Origin: Hyaloperonospora brassicae
Taxonomy: Eukaryota > Oomycota > Peronosporomycetes > Peronosporales > Peronosporaceae
NCBI GenBank assembly: GCA_947650285.1
Contig: CANTFL010001323.1
Coordinates: 62,001 to 126,000 of the forward strand
Length of the DNA: 64,000 nt
Direction: 5' to 3'
The translations under genes were made by a program, and so were the position numbers. Below, in pieces: positions 33,701 through 46,717 of this stretch (positions are counted from its first letter, which is position 1; each line of letters opens with the position of its first letter). The notes beneath the pieces are model-generated. The model worked only from the letters and a program-made list of their open reading frames with translations. It had not been told where the DNA came from and did not search any database.

Positions 33701-36040
33701 GATCTTGGGTAGGTTAGCAGCGATTATCACTCCGAGAGAAGAGGTGGAAGTGATGCTGATCGCAATCTCCCCGCAAATGGACTGCAGACGCAAGATTTTA
33801 ATGCCACCTCCCACGGTGGAAGCGGATGAGGACCTGCTAGTGGCCAATATCGATTGATCGGCGAGGATAAAAAGGAAAGGAGGTTTATAAAGTGCCGTGA
33901 TGTGGAGGTTGCCCGAGTGGGTCATCGTGGCGGCAGAATCCAGATGTGCTCTCGATTCGACCGTGAACAAAGCGGAGTATAATGGCATGCTATTATGCTT
34001 AACGTTGCTCGCAGATCTGGACAGGAAGCGAGAAATTTTTTTGCGAAAACTTCAAAGTGGTGATCCGATAGATGCGCAGTGAGATCAAGTGCAAAGCACC
34101 GGGCCTGCAACTTGTGAGACATATAGCGTTGGATAAATTGCGATCTTGGCCGGTTCATGAGTTTTTACATTAGAAGCAAGAATGAACCCAAAGTGCAAAT
34201 CGACTATTAAGCACATCATCGCAAAACGAAAAAGATAAAACTGATGTAGGTATAGAAGGTCGGCGAGATCTGAGTAATCTGAACCGACTAGATGAATTGT
34301 GAAACCCAAGCAGACAAGCCAGCTTGCTCAAATGACATCTATTACAAGATCAGCCGGGATAAGACGTCATCAGCCCGAAGTGATACAGGAGAAGATGGTG
34401 CAGAGGATTAAGATTCGTCGAATTGACCAAGCTTAAGATGAGGAGCGTCGGATTGTCAATTTTAAGAAATAGCCAAATGGAGATGTATCTAGCCTGGATG
34501 CGAGAGAAGTGAAGGTGTGCGCGAAACAGGCACCAGAGTACGATATCGACGAGAGCGATCTGCTTTTTATCTGCCTCGTGGGGAAAATAGAATCAAGAGA
34601 TAGCGACGGTTTGATACGCCTGGTGTTCTCAGAGACGTTGCAACAAGATTTTTGCATCATACTCACGATAGTCTGGAAGGAGGCCATCAGGGTATTAATA
34701 GAACGTATCAGAGGATCAGATAATGATATCATTGTAAAGGGCTTTATCGGAGTGTGCAACGAAATGTGGGCGAAGGCACAGATTGTGAGACTGGAAATGA
34801 ATGTCCGATGTTTCATGGTAGATCGCCGGGTAAGTTGCAAGAAACCTACCCATTCAGGTTATTGCAATGTATCATATACCGTCTTTGCCGAAGTCGCTTA
34901 AGGAGGAATACTGAGATACTCATTTGGGTAGATCTCTTCTCCGGGTATGTGATCGCGAAAGGCTAGCTCGTCACGGACCGCACAAACGATTGCAGAAAAT
35001 TACGAACAATGTGTGCTCCGACGCTTCGGAGCTAGCAAGGGTATCAAGCATGATTAAGCGTCGGAATTTATGTCCGACTTCTTCCAGGCTTTCAGCCAAA
35101 TCGTAGGACAAAAACAGCGTGCAACTATGGCCTACCGACCACAAGCAAATTTAAAAGGTCGAACAAATGGTGCAAACTTGAACGCGGTTGCTTAAGATGT
35201 ACGTTGCCGATGTCGACCAACGAGAATGGGATGTTTATGCTGAACAAGCAATCTTTCCGATTGATACCGTGCAAGATGGGAACTGAGGGGATACCCCATT
35301 GTATTTGATTCATGGGTGGTATCCGAGATCGACGTGTAAGCTACGTTGTCGGTGGGGAATGCAAAACAAGAGATCGCGATACAAAAAGGTGGAGATACAA
35401 CATCCAAAGACAATACCAGCGAGCTCGATCTGCGGTGAACGATCACTTACGAGCCGCGGTCTAGGAAAGGGCAGATCGACACAATGAAGACCTGGAGCAA
35501 CATGAGATCGAAGTGGGGACACAAGTTTGGCTATACTTGAATCAAGTCAAGGAAGAATATGCGAAGAAATTGGCACATATGTGGCATGGTCCATTCCGAG
35601 TGGCGGATATATGTGGAGATCACGCGGTGAAATTGGAGATCGCTGGAACCCCATATCGACTGTTTTCGATTATACATCTATCACAGCTGAAGATATTATA
35701 GACGTTCCTTGAGCGGCCGAAAGACCAGCTTACGTTGGGTAAAGCCGATCGCTTGAATTTTGATGAAGCTCTGTTACCAGATGATAGTTGGGAAAGCGAT
35801 TATGAGAAGGGGATATTTGAAGTGGAAGAAATATTGGACGTGTAATCTGGTCGGGAAAACCGTTATGGGCGAGTATATCGAAAGTTTCTGGTGAGATGGA
35901 AGGAAAATCACGATCTGAGCCAAGTGATGGAGGCCGATCTGAGTTGTGGATCTATCTTGCAAGAGTTTGAGAGGAGCCGAGTAATTCGAAACCGTTTCAA
36001 AGTGATGCAGTTATACGAATTCAAGTCGGACGAAATTTAA
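30694..36040 (+). pseudogene. pol: Pol of element C, decayed
   Basis: All pol domains can be traced in order, but frames break every few hundred bases. Protease with DSGAEVSIIDTTFA near 31018-31060 (well preserved, inside the conserved tract ending about 31200). RT around 32380-33180, with the YIDD motif near 32892-32903. First RNase H about 33350-33610. Second RNase H about 33780-34220. Integrase zinc finger about 34620-34800 and core about 34850-35170. C-terminal module with HMWHGPF near 35577-35597, and a chromodomain remnant about 35820-35990. Compared with C, elements A and B have an extra 18 bp just before YIDD. Confidence 0.85.
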
Positions 36041-36052
36041 AGGTCTGTGCAG

Positions 36053-36114
36053 ATATGCTGGGAGGCAGCATATGCGAATGAATGGGGTGGCAAGGTGTAC
36101 TAGGAGGTAGTACA
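36053..36114 (+). other. Pair of small hairpins after pol, element C
   Basis: ATATGCT (36053-36059) with AGCATAT (36067-36073), loop GGGAGGC; then TGTACTA (36096-36102) with TAGTACA (36108-36114), loop GGAGG. Both have seven perfect pairs although the surroundings are badly decayed. Relative to B, each stem has a G to A change on one arm matched by C to T on the other, so pairing is kept. Confidence 0.55.
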
Positions 36115-36294
36115 TGCTGATGGATGGAGATACGTGGGTGAGTATGGATACGGTCAAATGAAGTATCTTACTGAATTATGTGGATCGAGGAAGATCCGAA
36201 GTTGTGGAAGTTAAGAGAATGATATACTAATGAATACGATGAAAACAATACACAATTACGAAAGACGATCAAACTCGAGCTCCGACCTTGAACT

Positions 36295-36880
36295 CAGATG
36301 ATAAAGAAGGCTTGAACTTGCTCTGTAGACGAGTAAGATGCAATCCCGGGTGGTCCTAATACGCTTTGCAAAACTTGTTACGCCAAGGGTATTCTTGGTC
36401 CGCCATTTACAACGCCTCTACCAAGTCGAGTGGCTCGTCGGAATGTTATAACCCTGGATACCGAACCCGCTCTTTATGGGGCGCGGATAATGCAGGAACA
36501 AGGGATCGAGCATATTCTCCAGATTGCAGTAAATAGCGATCATGCCGCAGAGAATTGTCTTTAAGAAATTCTTCCAACGCGCTCATAGCAAGATCGGCGT
36601 TGTTTTGGTTGACGCTAAAACGTTTGCATGAACCGGTCAAATCTTCGTTGAGACGGAGAGATCAGGAGAGTATGTGCGGCCTCCCACAGAGCATGCCGAT
36701 AAATGGACTTAAGGTCCAGATAACGAGTACCCATGTCCCGAAACCATCTAGTCATGGAAAACGATGTGCGATTTACGGGAATCATGACATTATACTACGG
36801 AGTTCTGGCGTATAATCCCTCAATGTGTCGCACCGAGATAAGTCCAGGTGCCCAAAGTCCAGGAAACGGAGCCCGTCCTT
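36295..36880 (-). pseudogene. Antisense ORF remnant of element C
   Basis: Minus-strand remnant matching the C-terminal part of the aORF (13440-14045 of B), with many stops. The longest open piece, 36446-36640, contains the region equivalent to FMQTFWRQRKQ and HEERVWYPGLG. Its presence in the oldest copy shows that the antisense gene is a long-standing part of this family. Similarity ends at about 36880. Confidence 0.65.
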
Positions 36881-36924
36881 GCGTCGATGACAATCTTGGT
36901 CGAGGCATCGTTGGCAGATAACAT
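36881..36924 (-). pseudogene. Stub of copia gag at the left end of the array
   Basis: Only the first ~14 codons of gag remain (start codon 36922-36924). To the left, sequence changes abruptly into the antisense gene of gypsy element C. This is the left border of the array. Confidence 0.75.
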
Positions 36925-37249
36925 CGTGCTTGGGCTCATATCCTGATGGAAGAGTTAGGTCTTGAACGACGAGACGCTTGAAGGAGACAGAGGGAGGTCA
37001 CACCGAAGACCGGAGTGAAGACACTTGTGGGTTGAAAGGAGATCCAAAAGTGCTTGATTTATAAGTCTTAACTATGCCTAACCTATACCGCATCCAATTA
37101 CATGGTGCATCCAATCACATGGTGCATCGAATCAACCTGAATCACACGCGTCCGATCATCCTACGCGTCTAATCAACTCTGAGGTAATTAATGACGTAAA
37201 ACCTATCCCGTATCAACTACGCTTGAAGCTCGGATTGAATCGGTGACCT
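36925..37249 (-). promoter_or_regulatory. Copia unit leader with TATA-like box (stub unit)
   Basis: 325 bp between the gag start of the stub and the integrase end of unit 1. On the minus strand it carries TATAAA (37063-37058) about 135 bases before the gag ATG. A near-repeat, CATGGTGCATCCAAT(C/T)A, is duplicated here, in the leader of unit 1 and partly in that of unit 3, but single elsewhere, which explains the 16 bp length difference. No complete LTR pair could be delimited; this may be what is left of one. Confidence 0.5.
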
Positions 37250-39378
37250 TCAATAGCGACTTATCACCACTTGTCCGGCGTCAATGTCGAGTACCCGATA
37301 CGCATTGGACACTTCTTCATAACACATGAAACTTCCAATGCGCGCCTTCGGGTCCCACTTGAGACGCTTCTCCTTCGATGTCAGAATGTACGCTTGGCAT
37401 TCGAAGACCTGTATGTGTTGGACGCTTGGCTTTGAGCCACACACGATCTCGAACGGTGTGACTCTTGTGGGATCTCGGTGATGGCAGACGATGTTTGACG
37501 TAGACGGCCGTCATTGCTGCTTCAGCCCAGAAACACTTGTCCAACTTGGTATGATGTAGCAAACGGCGCCCGATCGTGATGATAGTCCGGAAGGCCCGTT
37601 TTGTCAGTGCCGTTTGTCTGGTGTGCGTACGGCACCGTCGTTTGCGGCTCAATGGCTTCTTCTTCGTAAAACGTCTTGAGCGAGTTGGATGCGAACTCTC
37701 GCGCTCCATCATTGCAAACGAACTTGACCTTCTTGCCAAATGGAGTCTGGATCTTGACGATGTAGTTCTTGATGCAGTCTTCCGTCTCCGACCTGGTCCG
37801 CAAACAGAAACCGTTCATGCAGCCACTGGCTTCGTCCACGATCATCAGCAAATATCTGCTGCCGGCGATCGAGACTTCTTTTTAAGGGGCCGCAGATGTC
37901 GGAGTAGCGAAGCTCAAACGTGTCGCAACAGCGTTTGTCACGGTTGCTTGGAAACGGTTTTTGGACCATCTTCCCTCGTTGGCATCCACGACAAACGCTT
38001 GATCCACTCAACTTGGATGGCACCTTTGTATCTTTGATCATGCCAGTGTCCACCATCTTGCGAAGAACATCAAGTGGTGCATGACCCGTCCGCGCGTGGA
38101 GATCGATGACTTGGTCATTCGTTGCCGCGTTCGCCGATCGATGTGAAAACCGAAGCCAGTAAAGTTCATCGACGAGATAAGCGGTTGCCACCACTTGCGT
38201 CGAGTTCTTGCGCGACACGTGCATCGTAGAGCCTTCGAGAACGACTTGAAATTCACCGCTCTCGTTGATCTGCGGTACTGATAACAGGCTCGTGCCCATG
38301 TTTCGCACGAACAGCACGTCGTTGATCTCTATCTCGCGCTCGTTGCCAGTTGGCCGGGCCCTTGCTCAACGATGGTTTCAACGCCCTTGATAGCAGCTTT
38401 GCTTCCGTCAGACACCGACAGTTCGACTTCATCCCGCTCGTTGAGACTTGCAAACTTGGTCTTGTCGCTGCAGATGTGGTGCGTCGCACGAATGTCGACT
38501 GCCCACATCCCTGTCAAATTCTTACCGGTCGAAAGTCCACACCTGAGCGAGACTGCACACGCCACTCGGTCCAAATCATCACGGTAGTTGTTGTTGTTGT
38601 CCCTTTACTGGACATTGCTGGCTCCGCGTCCACGATTGTTGCCGCTGCGTCGAGCGCTTTGGTTCTCGTCTATCTGCTTGTTCCAGCACCGCTTCGCCGT
38701 GTGCCCCAATATCCCGCAGCGCATTCATTGACGAGGTTCCCACTCGGCACTGAACGCCTTCGTAGCGTCTTCAGTCTTCACCGATGCCGTCTTGTTTCCT
38801 TGACGCTTGATGTGTTCATTCGTCAGCACTCTCACGACGTCGCGCGATCGCAGTTCCGCGCTGCTCATCTCCAAGCTCAGCAAGACGCTCTTGTAGCGCT
38901 TGAGCAGACTGCGCAGCAAGCAAATCCCGACGTCTTCATCCTCCATCTTGGCGCCGATACTGCTGAGCTTCGCGCTGATGTTGACGACCTCGTTGCAGTG
39001 GTGCAACACATTTCCGCCTTCCGCCATCTCCATGCTGAGAAGCTGGCGCTTCCAGTGGATGTGCCCAGGCTTCTGCGACCCGTCGTGCAGTGTCTTGACA
39101 CGCGTCCACGCGGTCCAGGCTTCCTCACAGTCGTCGACCACGTGATGGTCGTCGGCCTCCATGTGGAGCAACATTCAGCCGAACGCGATGTTGCTCGCCT
39201 TCACGTAGTCATCCATGGTGCGTGGCTCGGCGGACGTTGACGACGTCTCCCGGTTCACGACGTGCCAGAACAACTTCGTCAGACATACTCCACGCATGCA
39301 GCGTCTCCATGTCGCGAAGTTGTCGCCGTTGAACTTGTCGATGACAACCTTGGTCGAGGCGTCGTTGGTAGAAAACAT
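37250..39378 (-). pseudogene. Copia unit 1: gag-protease-integrase
   Basis: Gag from 39378 opens with [11 protein letters not shown] (UBN2-type copia gag) and hits TGA at 39175-39177, then continues in frame. The zinc knuckle is in frame (GILGHTAKRC) but its first Cys codon is TGA. The protease motif reads DIRATHH in place of the usual DSGA. The GAG-pre-integrase segment has LHARTGH and CRGCQRGK (HHCC). Integrase Asp lies in SDICGP and in NDGAREF; the Glu position reads Asp (NGTDK) and a one-base insertion follows. A run of five A near 37880 shifts the frame inside the integrase core. The last domain is SH3-like (VFECQAY to QVVISRY), ending at 37250. RT and RNase H are missing. Confidence 0.88.
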
Positions 39379-39703
39379 CGTGCTTGGGCTCCTATCCTGA
39401 TGGTAGGTATGGATAATGAATGACGAGAGGCTTGAATGAGACGGAGGGAGGTCACACCGAAGACCGGAGTGACGACACTTGTGGGTTGAAAGGAGATGCA
39501 AAAGTGCTCGATCTATAAATCTTAACTATGCCTAACCTATACCGCATCCAATTACATGGTGCATCCAATCACATGGTGCATCGAATCAACCTGATTTACA
39601 CGCGTCCGATCATCCTACGCGTCTAATCAACTCTGAGGTAATTACCGACGTAAAACCTATCCCGTATCAACTACGCTTGAAGCTCGGATTGAATCGGTGA
39701 CCT

Positions 39704-41830
39704 TCAATAGCGACTTATCACCACTTGTCCGGCGTCAATGTCGAGTACCCGATACGCATTGGACACTTCTTCATAACACATGAAACTTCCAATGCGCGCC
39801 TTCGGGTCCCACTTGAGACGCTTCTCCTTCGGTGTCAGAATGTACGCTTGGCATTCGAAGACCTGTATGTGTTTGACGCTTGGCTTCGACTTGCACACGA
39901 TCTCGAACGGGGTGACAGTTGTGGGATCTCGGTGATGGCAGACGATGTTTGACGTAGACGACCGTCATTGCTGCTTCAGCCCAGAAACACTTGTCCAACT
40001 TGGCATGATGAAGCAAACGGCGCCCGATCGTGATGATAGTCCGGAAGGCACGTTTCTCAGTGCCGTTTGTCTGGTGTGCGTACGGCACCGTCGTTTGCTG
40101 CTCAATGGCTTCTTCTTCGTAAAACGTCTTGAGCGAGTTGGATGCGAACTCTCGCGCTCCATCATTGCGAACGAACTTGACCTTCTTGCCAAATGGAGTC
40201 TGGATCTTGACGATGTAGTTCTTGATGCAGTCTTCAGTCTCCGACCTGGTCCGCAAACAGAAACCGTTCATGCAGCCACTGGCTTCGTCCACGATTAACA
40301 GCAAATATCTGCTGCCGCCGATCGAGACTTCTTTTTAAGCGGCCGCAGATGTCGGAGTAGCGAAGCTCAAACGTGTCGCAACAGCGTTTGTCACGGTTGC
40401 TTGGAAACGGTTTTTGGACCATCTTCCCTCGTTGGCATCCACGACAAACGCTTGATCCACTCAACTTGGATGGCACCTTTGTATCTTTGATCATGCCAGT
40501 GTCCACCATCTTGCGAAGAACATCAAGTGGTGCATGACCCGTCCGCGCGTGGAGATCGATGACTTGGTCATTCGTTGCCGCGTTCGCCGATCGATGTGAA
40601 AACCGAAGCCAGTAAAGTTCATCGACGAGATCAGCGGTTGCCACCACTTGCGTCGAGTTCTTGCGCGACACGTGCATCGTAGAGCCTTCGAGAACGACTT
40701 CAAATTCACCGCTCTCGTTGATCTGCGGTACTGATAACAGGCTCGTGCTCATGTTTCGCACGAACAGCACGTCGTTGATCTCGATCTCGCGCTCGTTGCC
40801 AGTTGGCCGGGCCCTTGCTCCACGATGGTTTCAACGCCCTTGATAGCAGCTTTGCTTCCGTCAGACACCGACAGTTCGACTTCATCCCGCTCGTTGACAC
40901 TTGCAAACTTGTTCCTGTCGCTGCAGATGTGGTGCGTCGCACGAATGTTGACTGCCCACATCCCTGTCAAATTCTGACCGGTCGAAAGTCCACACCTGAG
41001 CGAGACTGCAAATGCCACTCGGTCAAAGTCTTCACGGTAGTTGTTGTTGTTTTCCCTTTGCTAAACATTGTTGGCTCCGCGTCCACGATTATTGCCGCCG
41101 CGTCGAGCGCTTTGGTTCTCGTCTATCTGCTTGTTCCAGCACCGCTTCGCCGTGTGCCCCGATTTCCGCAGCGCATTCATTGACGAGGTTCCCACTCGGC
41201 ACTGAACGCCTTCGTAGCGTCTTCAGTCTTCACCGATGCCGTCTTGTTTCCTTAACGCTTGATGTGTTCATTCGTCAGCACTCTCACGACGTCGCGCGAT
41301 CGCAGTTCCGCGCTGCTCATCTCCAAGCTCAGCAAGACGCTCTTGTAGCGCTTGAGCAGACTGCGCAGCAAGCAAATCCCGACGTCTTCATCCTCCATCT
41401 TGGCGCCGATACTGCTGAGCTTCGCGCTGATGTTGACGACCTCGTTGCAGTGGTGCAACACATTTCCGCCTTCCGCCATCTCCATGCTGAGCAGCTGGCG
41501 CTTCCAGTGGATGCGCCCAGGCTTCTGCGACCCGTCGTGCAGTGTCTTGACACGCGTCCACGCGGTCCAGGCTTCCTCACAGTCGTCGACCACGTGATGG
41601 TCGTCGGCCTCCATGTGGAGCAACATTCAGCCGAACGCGATGTTGCTCGCCTTCACGTAGTCATCCATGGTGCGTGGCTCGTCGGACGTTGACGACGTCT
41701 CCCGGTTCACGACGTGCCAGACCGACTTCGTCAGACACACGCCACGCATGCAGCGGCTCCATGTCGCGAAGTTGTCGCCGTTGAACTTGTCGATGACAAC
41801 CTTGGTCGAGGCTTCGTTGGCAGATAACAT
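39704..41830 (-). pseudogene. Copia unit 2: gag-protease-integrase
   Basis: Same layout and shared lesions as unit 1. Specific changes: the protease Asp is replaced by Asn (NIRATHH); gag starts MLSANE where most units have MFSTND; the zinc knuckle is out of frame by one base. The integrase core is open for 177 codons (39771-40304) with NDGAREF and NGTEK, so the third acidic residue is kept. Confidence 0.88.
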
Positions 41831-42138
41831 CGTATTTGGGCTCCTATCCTGATAAAATGTATGGATCTTGAATGACGAGAGGCTTGAAGGAGACGGAGGG
41901 AGGTCACACCGAAGACCGGAGTGACGACACTTGTGGGTTGAAAGGAGATGCAAAAGTGCTCGATCTATAAGTCTTAACTATGCCTAACCTAGACTGCATC
42001 CAATCACATGGTGCATCGAATCAACCTGATTTACACGCGTCCGATCATCCTACGCGTCTAATCAACTCTGAGGTAATTACCGACGTAAAACCTATCCCGT
42101 ATCAACTACGCTTGAAGCTCGGATTGAATCGGTGACCT

Positions 42139-44266
42139 TCAATAGCGACTTATCACCACTTGTCCGGCGTCAATGTCGAGTACCCGATACGCATTGGACA
42201 CTTCTTCATAACACATGAAACTTCCAATGCGCGCCTTCGGGTCCCACTTGAGACGCTTCTCCTTCGATGTCAGAATGTACGCTTGGCATTCGAAGACCTG
42301 TATGTGTTGGACGCTTGGCTTTGAGCCACACACGATCTCGAACGGTGTGACTCTTGTGGGATCTCGGTGATGGCAGACGATGTTTGACGTAGACGGCCGT
42401 CATTGCTGCTTCAGCCCAGAAACACTTGTCCAACTTGGTATGATGCAGCAAACGGCGCCCGATCGTGATGATAGTCTGGATGGCCCGTTTTGTCAGTGCC
42501 GTTTGTCTGGTGTGCGTACGGCACCGTCGTTTGCTGCTCAATGGCTTCTTCTTCGTAAAACGTCTTGAGCGAGTTGGATGCGAACTCTCGCGCTCCATCA
42601 TTGCGAACGAACTTGACCTTCTTGCCAAATGGAGTCTGGATCTTGACGATGTAGTTCTTGATGCAGTCTTCCGTCTCCGACCTGGTCCGCAAACAGAAAC
42701 CGTTCATGCAGCCACTGGCTTCGTCCACGATCATCAGCAAATATCTGCTGCCGGCGATCGAGACTTCTTTTTAAGGGGCCGCAGATGTCGGAGTAGCGAA
42801 GCTCAAACGTGTCGCAACAGCGTTTGTCACGGTTGCTTGGAAACGGTTTTTGGACCATCTTCCCTCGTTGGCATCCACGACAAACGCTTGATCCACTCAA
42901 CTTGGATGGCACCTTTGTATCTTTGATCATGCCAGTGTCCACCATCTTGCGAAGAACATCAAGTGGTGCATGACCCGTCCGCGCGTGGAGATCGATGACT
43001 TGGTCATTCGTTGCCGCGTTCGCCGATCGATGTGAAAACCGAAGCCAGTAAAGTTCATCGACGAGATAAGCGGTGGCCACCACTTGCGTCGAGTTCTTGC
43101 GCGACACGTGCATCGTAGAGCCTTCGAGAACGACTTGAAATTTGCCGCTCTCGTTGATCTGCGGTACCGATAACAGGCTCGTGCCCATGTTTCGCACGAA
43201 CAGCACGTCGTTGATCTCGATCTCGCGCTCGTTGCCAGTTGACCGGGCCCTTGCTCTACGATGGTTTCAACGCCCTTGATAGCAGCTTTGCTTCCGTCAG
43301 CCACCGACAGTTCGACTTCATCCCGCTCGTTGAGACTTGCAAACTTGGTCTTGTCGCTGCAGATGTGGTGCGTCGCACGAATGTCGACTGCCCACATCCC
43401 TGTCAAATTCTGACCGGTCGAAAGTCCACACCTGAGCGAGACTGCACACGCCACTCGGTCCAAATCATCACGGTAGTTGTTGTTGTTGTCCCTTTACTGG
43501 ACATTGCTGGCTCCGCGTCCACGATTGTTGCCGCTGCGTCGAGCGCGTTGGTTCTCGTCTATCTGCTTGTTCCAGCACCGCTTCGCCGTGTGCCCCGATT
43601 TCCGCAGTGCGTTCATTGACGAGGTTCACACTCGGCACTGAACGCCTTCGTAGCGTCTTCAGCCTTCAACGATGCCGTCTTGTTTCCTTGACGCTTGATG
43701 TGTTCATTCGTCAGCACTCTCACGACGTCGCGCGATCGCAGTTCCGCGCTGCTCATCTCCAAGCTCAGCAAGACGCTCTTGTAGCGCTTGAGCAGACTGC
43801 GCAGCAAGCAAATCCCGACGTCTTCATCCTCCATCTTGGCGCCGATACTGCTGAGCTTCGCGCTGATGTTGACGACCTCGTTGCAGTGGTGCAACACATT
43901 TCCGCCTTCCGCCATCTCCATGCTGAGAAGCTGGCGCTTCAAGTAGATGCGCTCAGCCTTCTGCGACCCGCCGTGCAGTGTCTTGACACGCGTCCACGCG
44001 GTCCAGGCTTCCTCACAGTCGTCGACCACGTGATGGTCGTCGGCCTCCATGTGGAGCAACATTCAGCCGAACGCGATGTTGCTCCCCTTCACGTAGTCAT
44101 CCATGGTGCGTGGCTCGGCGGACGTTGACGACGTCTCCCGGTTCACGACGTGCCAGACCGACTTCGTCAGACACACACCACGCATGCAGCGGCTCCATGT
44201 CGCGAAGTTGTCGCCGTTGAACTTGTCGATGACAACCTTGGTCGAGGCGTCGTTGGTAGAAAACAT
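42139..44266 (-). pseudogene. Copia unit 3: gag-protease-integrase
   Basis: Shared TGA in gag (44063-44065), DIRATHH protease and A-run frameshift. The integrase Glu position reads Asp (NGTDK) with the one-base insertion also seen in units 1 and 5. The gag segment after the TGA (43613-44062) is open for 149 codons. The lower region differs from unit 1 mainly by scattered substitutions (for example KAERIYLKR in gag). Confidence 0.87.
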
Positions 44267-44589
44267 CGTGCTTGGGCTCCTATCCTGATGGTAGGAATGG
44301 ATAATGAATGACGAGAGGCTTGAAGGAGACGGAGGGAGGCCCCACCGAAGACCGGAGTGACGACACTTGTGGGTTGAAAGGAGATGCAAAAGTGCTCGAT
44401 TTATACGTCTTAACTATGCCTAACCTATACCGCATCCAAACATGGTGCATCCAATTACATGGTGCATCGAATCAACCTGATTTACACGCGTCCAATCATC
44501 CTACGCGTCTAATCAACTCTGAGGTAATTACCGACGTAAAACCTATCCCGTATCAACTACGCTTGAAGCTCGGATTGAATCGGTGACCT

Positions 44590-46717
44590 TCAATAGAGAC
44601 TTATCACCACTTGTCCGGCGTCAATGTCGAGTACCCGATACGCATTGGACACTTCTTCATAACACATGAAACTTCCAATGCGCGCCTTCGGGTCCCACTT
44701 GAGTCGCTTCTCCTTCGGTGTCAGAATGTACGCTTGACATCCGAAGACCTGTATGTGTTGGACGCTTGGCTTTGAGCCACACACGATCTCGAACGGTGTG
44801 ACTCTTGTGGGATCTCGGTGATGGCAGACGATGTTTGACGTAGACGGCCGTCATTGCTGCTTCAGCCCAGAAACACTTGTCCAACTTGGTATGATGCAGC
44901 AAACGGCGCCCGATCGTGATGATAGTCTGGATGGCCCGTTTTCTCAGTGCCGTTTGTCTGGTGTGCGTACGGCACCGTCGTTTGCTGCTCAATGGCTTCT
45001 TCTTCGTAAAACGTCTTGAGCGAGTTGGATGCGAACTCTCGCGCTCCATCATTGCGAACGAACTTGACCTTCTTGCCAAATGGAGTCTGGATCTTGACGA
45101 TGTAGTTCTTGATGCAGTCTTCCGTCTCCGACCTGGTCCGCAAACAGAAACCGTTCATGCAGCCACTGGCTTCGTCCACGATCATCAGCAAATATCTGCT
45201 GCCGCCGATCGAGACTTCTTTTTAAGGGGCCGCAGATGTCGGAGTAGCGAAGCTCAAACGTGTCGCAACAGCGTTTGTCACGGTTGCTTGGAAACGGTTT
45301 TTGGACCATCTTCCCTCGTTGGCATCCACGACAAACGCTCGTTCCACTCGACTTGGATGGCACCTTTGTATCTTTGATCATGCCAGTGTCCACCATCTTG
45401 CGAAGAACATCAAGTGGTGCATGACCCGTCCGCGCGTGGAGATCGATGACTTGGTCATTCGTTGCCGCGTTCGCCGATCGATGTGAAAACCGAAGCCAGT
45501 AAAGTTCATCGACGAGATCAGCGGTTGCCACCACTTGCGTCGAGTTCTTGCGCGACACGTGCATCGTAGAGCCTTCGAGAACGACTTGAAATTTGCCGCT
45601 CTCGTTGATCTGCGGTACCGACAACAGGCTCGTGCCCATGTTTCGCACGAACAGCACGTCGTTGATCTCGATCTCGCGCTCGTTGCCAGTTGGCCGGGCC
45701 CTTGCTCCACGATGGTTTCAACGCCCTTGATAGCAGCTTTGCTTCCGTCAGCCACCGACAGTTCGACTTCATCCCGCTCGTTGAGACTTGCAAACTTGGT
45801 CTTGTCGCTGCAGATGTGGTGCGTCGCACGAATGTCGACTGCCCACATCCCTGTCAAATTCTGACCGGTCGAAAGTCCACACCTGAGCGAGACTGCACAC
45901 GCCACTCGGTCCAAATCATCACGGTAGTTGTTGTTGTTGTCCCTTTACTGGACATTGCTGGCTCCGCGTCCACGATTGTTGCCGCTGCGTCGAGCGCGTT
46001 GGTTCTCGTCTATCTGCTTGGTCCAGCACCGCTTCGCCGTGTGCCCCGATTTCCGCAGTGCGTTCATTGACGAGGTTCCCACTCGGCACTGAACGCCTTC
46101 GTAGCGTCTTCAGCCTTCAACGATGCCGTCTTGTTTCCTTGACGCTTGATGTGTTCATTCGTCAGCACTCTCACGACGTCGCGCGATCGCAGTTCCGCGC
46201 TGCTGATCTCCAAGTTCAGCAAGACGCTCTTGTAGCGCTTGAGCAGACTGCGCAGCAAGCAAATCCCGACGTCTTCATCCTCCATCTTGGCGCCGATACT
46301 GCTGAGCTTCGCGCTGATGTTGACGACCTCGTTGCAGTGGTGCAACACATTTCCGCCTTCCGCCATCTCCATGCTGAGAAGCTGGCGCTTCCAGTGGATG
46401 CGCCCAGGCTTCTGCGACCCGTCGTGCAGTGTCTTGACACGCGTCCACGCGGTCCAGGCTTCCTCACAGTCGTCGACCACGTGATGGTCGTCGGCCTCCA
46501 TGTGGAGCAACATTCAGCCGAACGCGATGTTGCTCCCCTTCACGTAGCCATCCATGGTGCGTGGCTCGGCGGACGTTGACGACGTCTCCCGGTTCACGAC
46601 GTGCCAGACCGACTTCGTCAGACATACTCCACGCATGTAGTGGCTCCATGTCGCGAAGTTGTCGCCGTTGAACTTGTCGATGACAACCTTGGTCGAGGCG
46701 TCGTTGGTAGAAAACAT
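44590..46717 (-). pseudogene. Copia unit 4: gag-protease-integrase
   Basis: Shared lesions as in unit 1. The integrase keeps Glu (NGTEK) but has the one-base insertion directly after it, so it separates these two changes. From this unit on, gag reads [11 protein letters not shown] in several units, and the protease frame 45378-45914 is open for 178 codons. Confidence 0.87.

Larger units (their letters stand above)
26238..36880 (+). mobile_element. Ty3/gypsy element C, decayed, plus strand, 3' end missing
   Basis: An old copy of the same family in opposite orientation. LTR 26238-28211 is followed by gag (28212-30693), pol remnants (to about 36040) and an antisense-gene remnant (about 36295-36880). 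It is full of stops and indels except for a tract at about 29835-31200 that is nearly identical to A and B. It has no 3' LTR: similarity stops at about 36880, where copia sequence begins. It lies head-to-head with element B, with 2.2 kb of minisatellite between the two 5' LTR ends. Confidence 0.88.

Noticed and set aside
28212..36040. Repeat-induced point mutation as the cause of decay in element C
   Set aside because: Differences from A/B include many transversions and indels, not mainly CpA to TpA changes, and the preserved tract would be hard to explain. Not tested numerically.
38350..39240. 296-codon plus-strand open frame opposite copia gag and protease, recurring in shorter form in other units
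   Set aside because: It mirrors the minus-strand gag/protease codons, starts without a conserved ATG context, and is broken differently in each unit.
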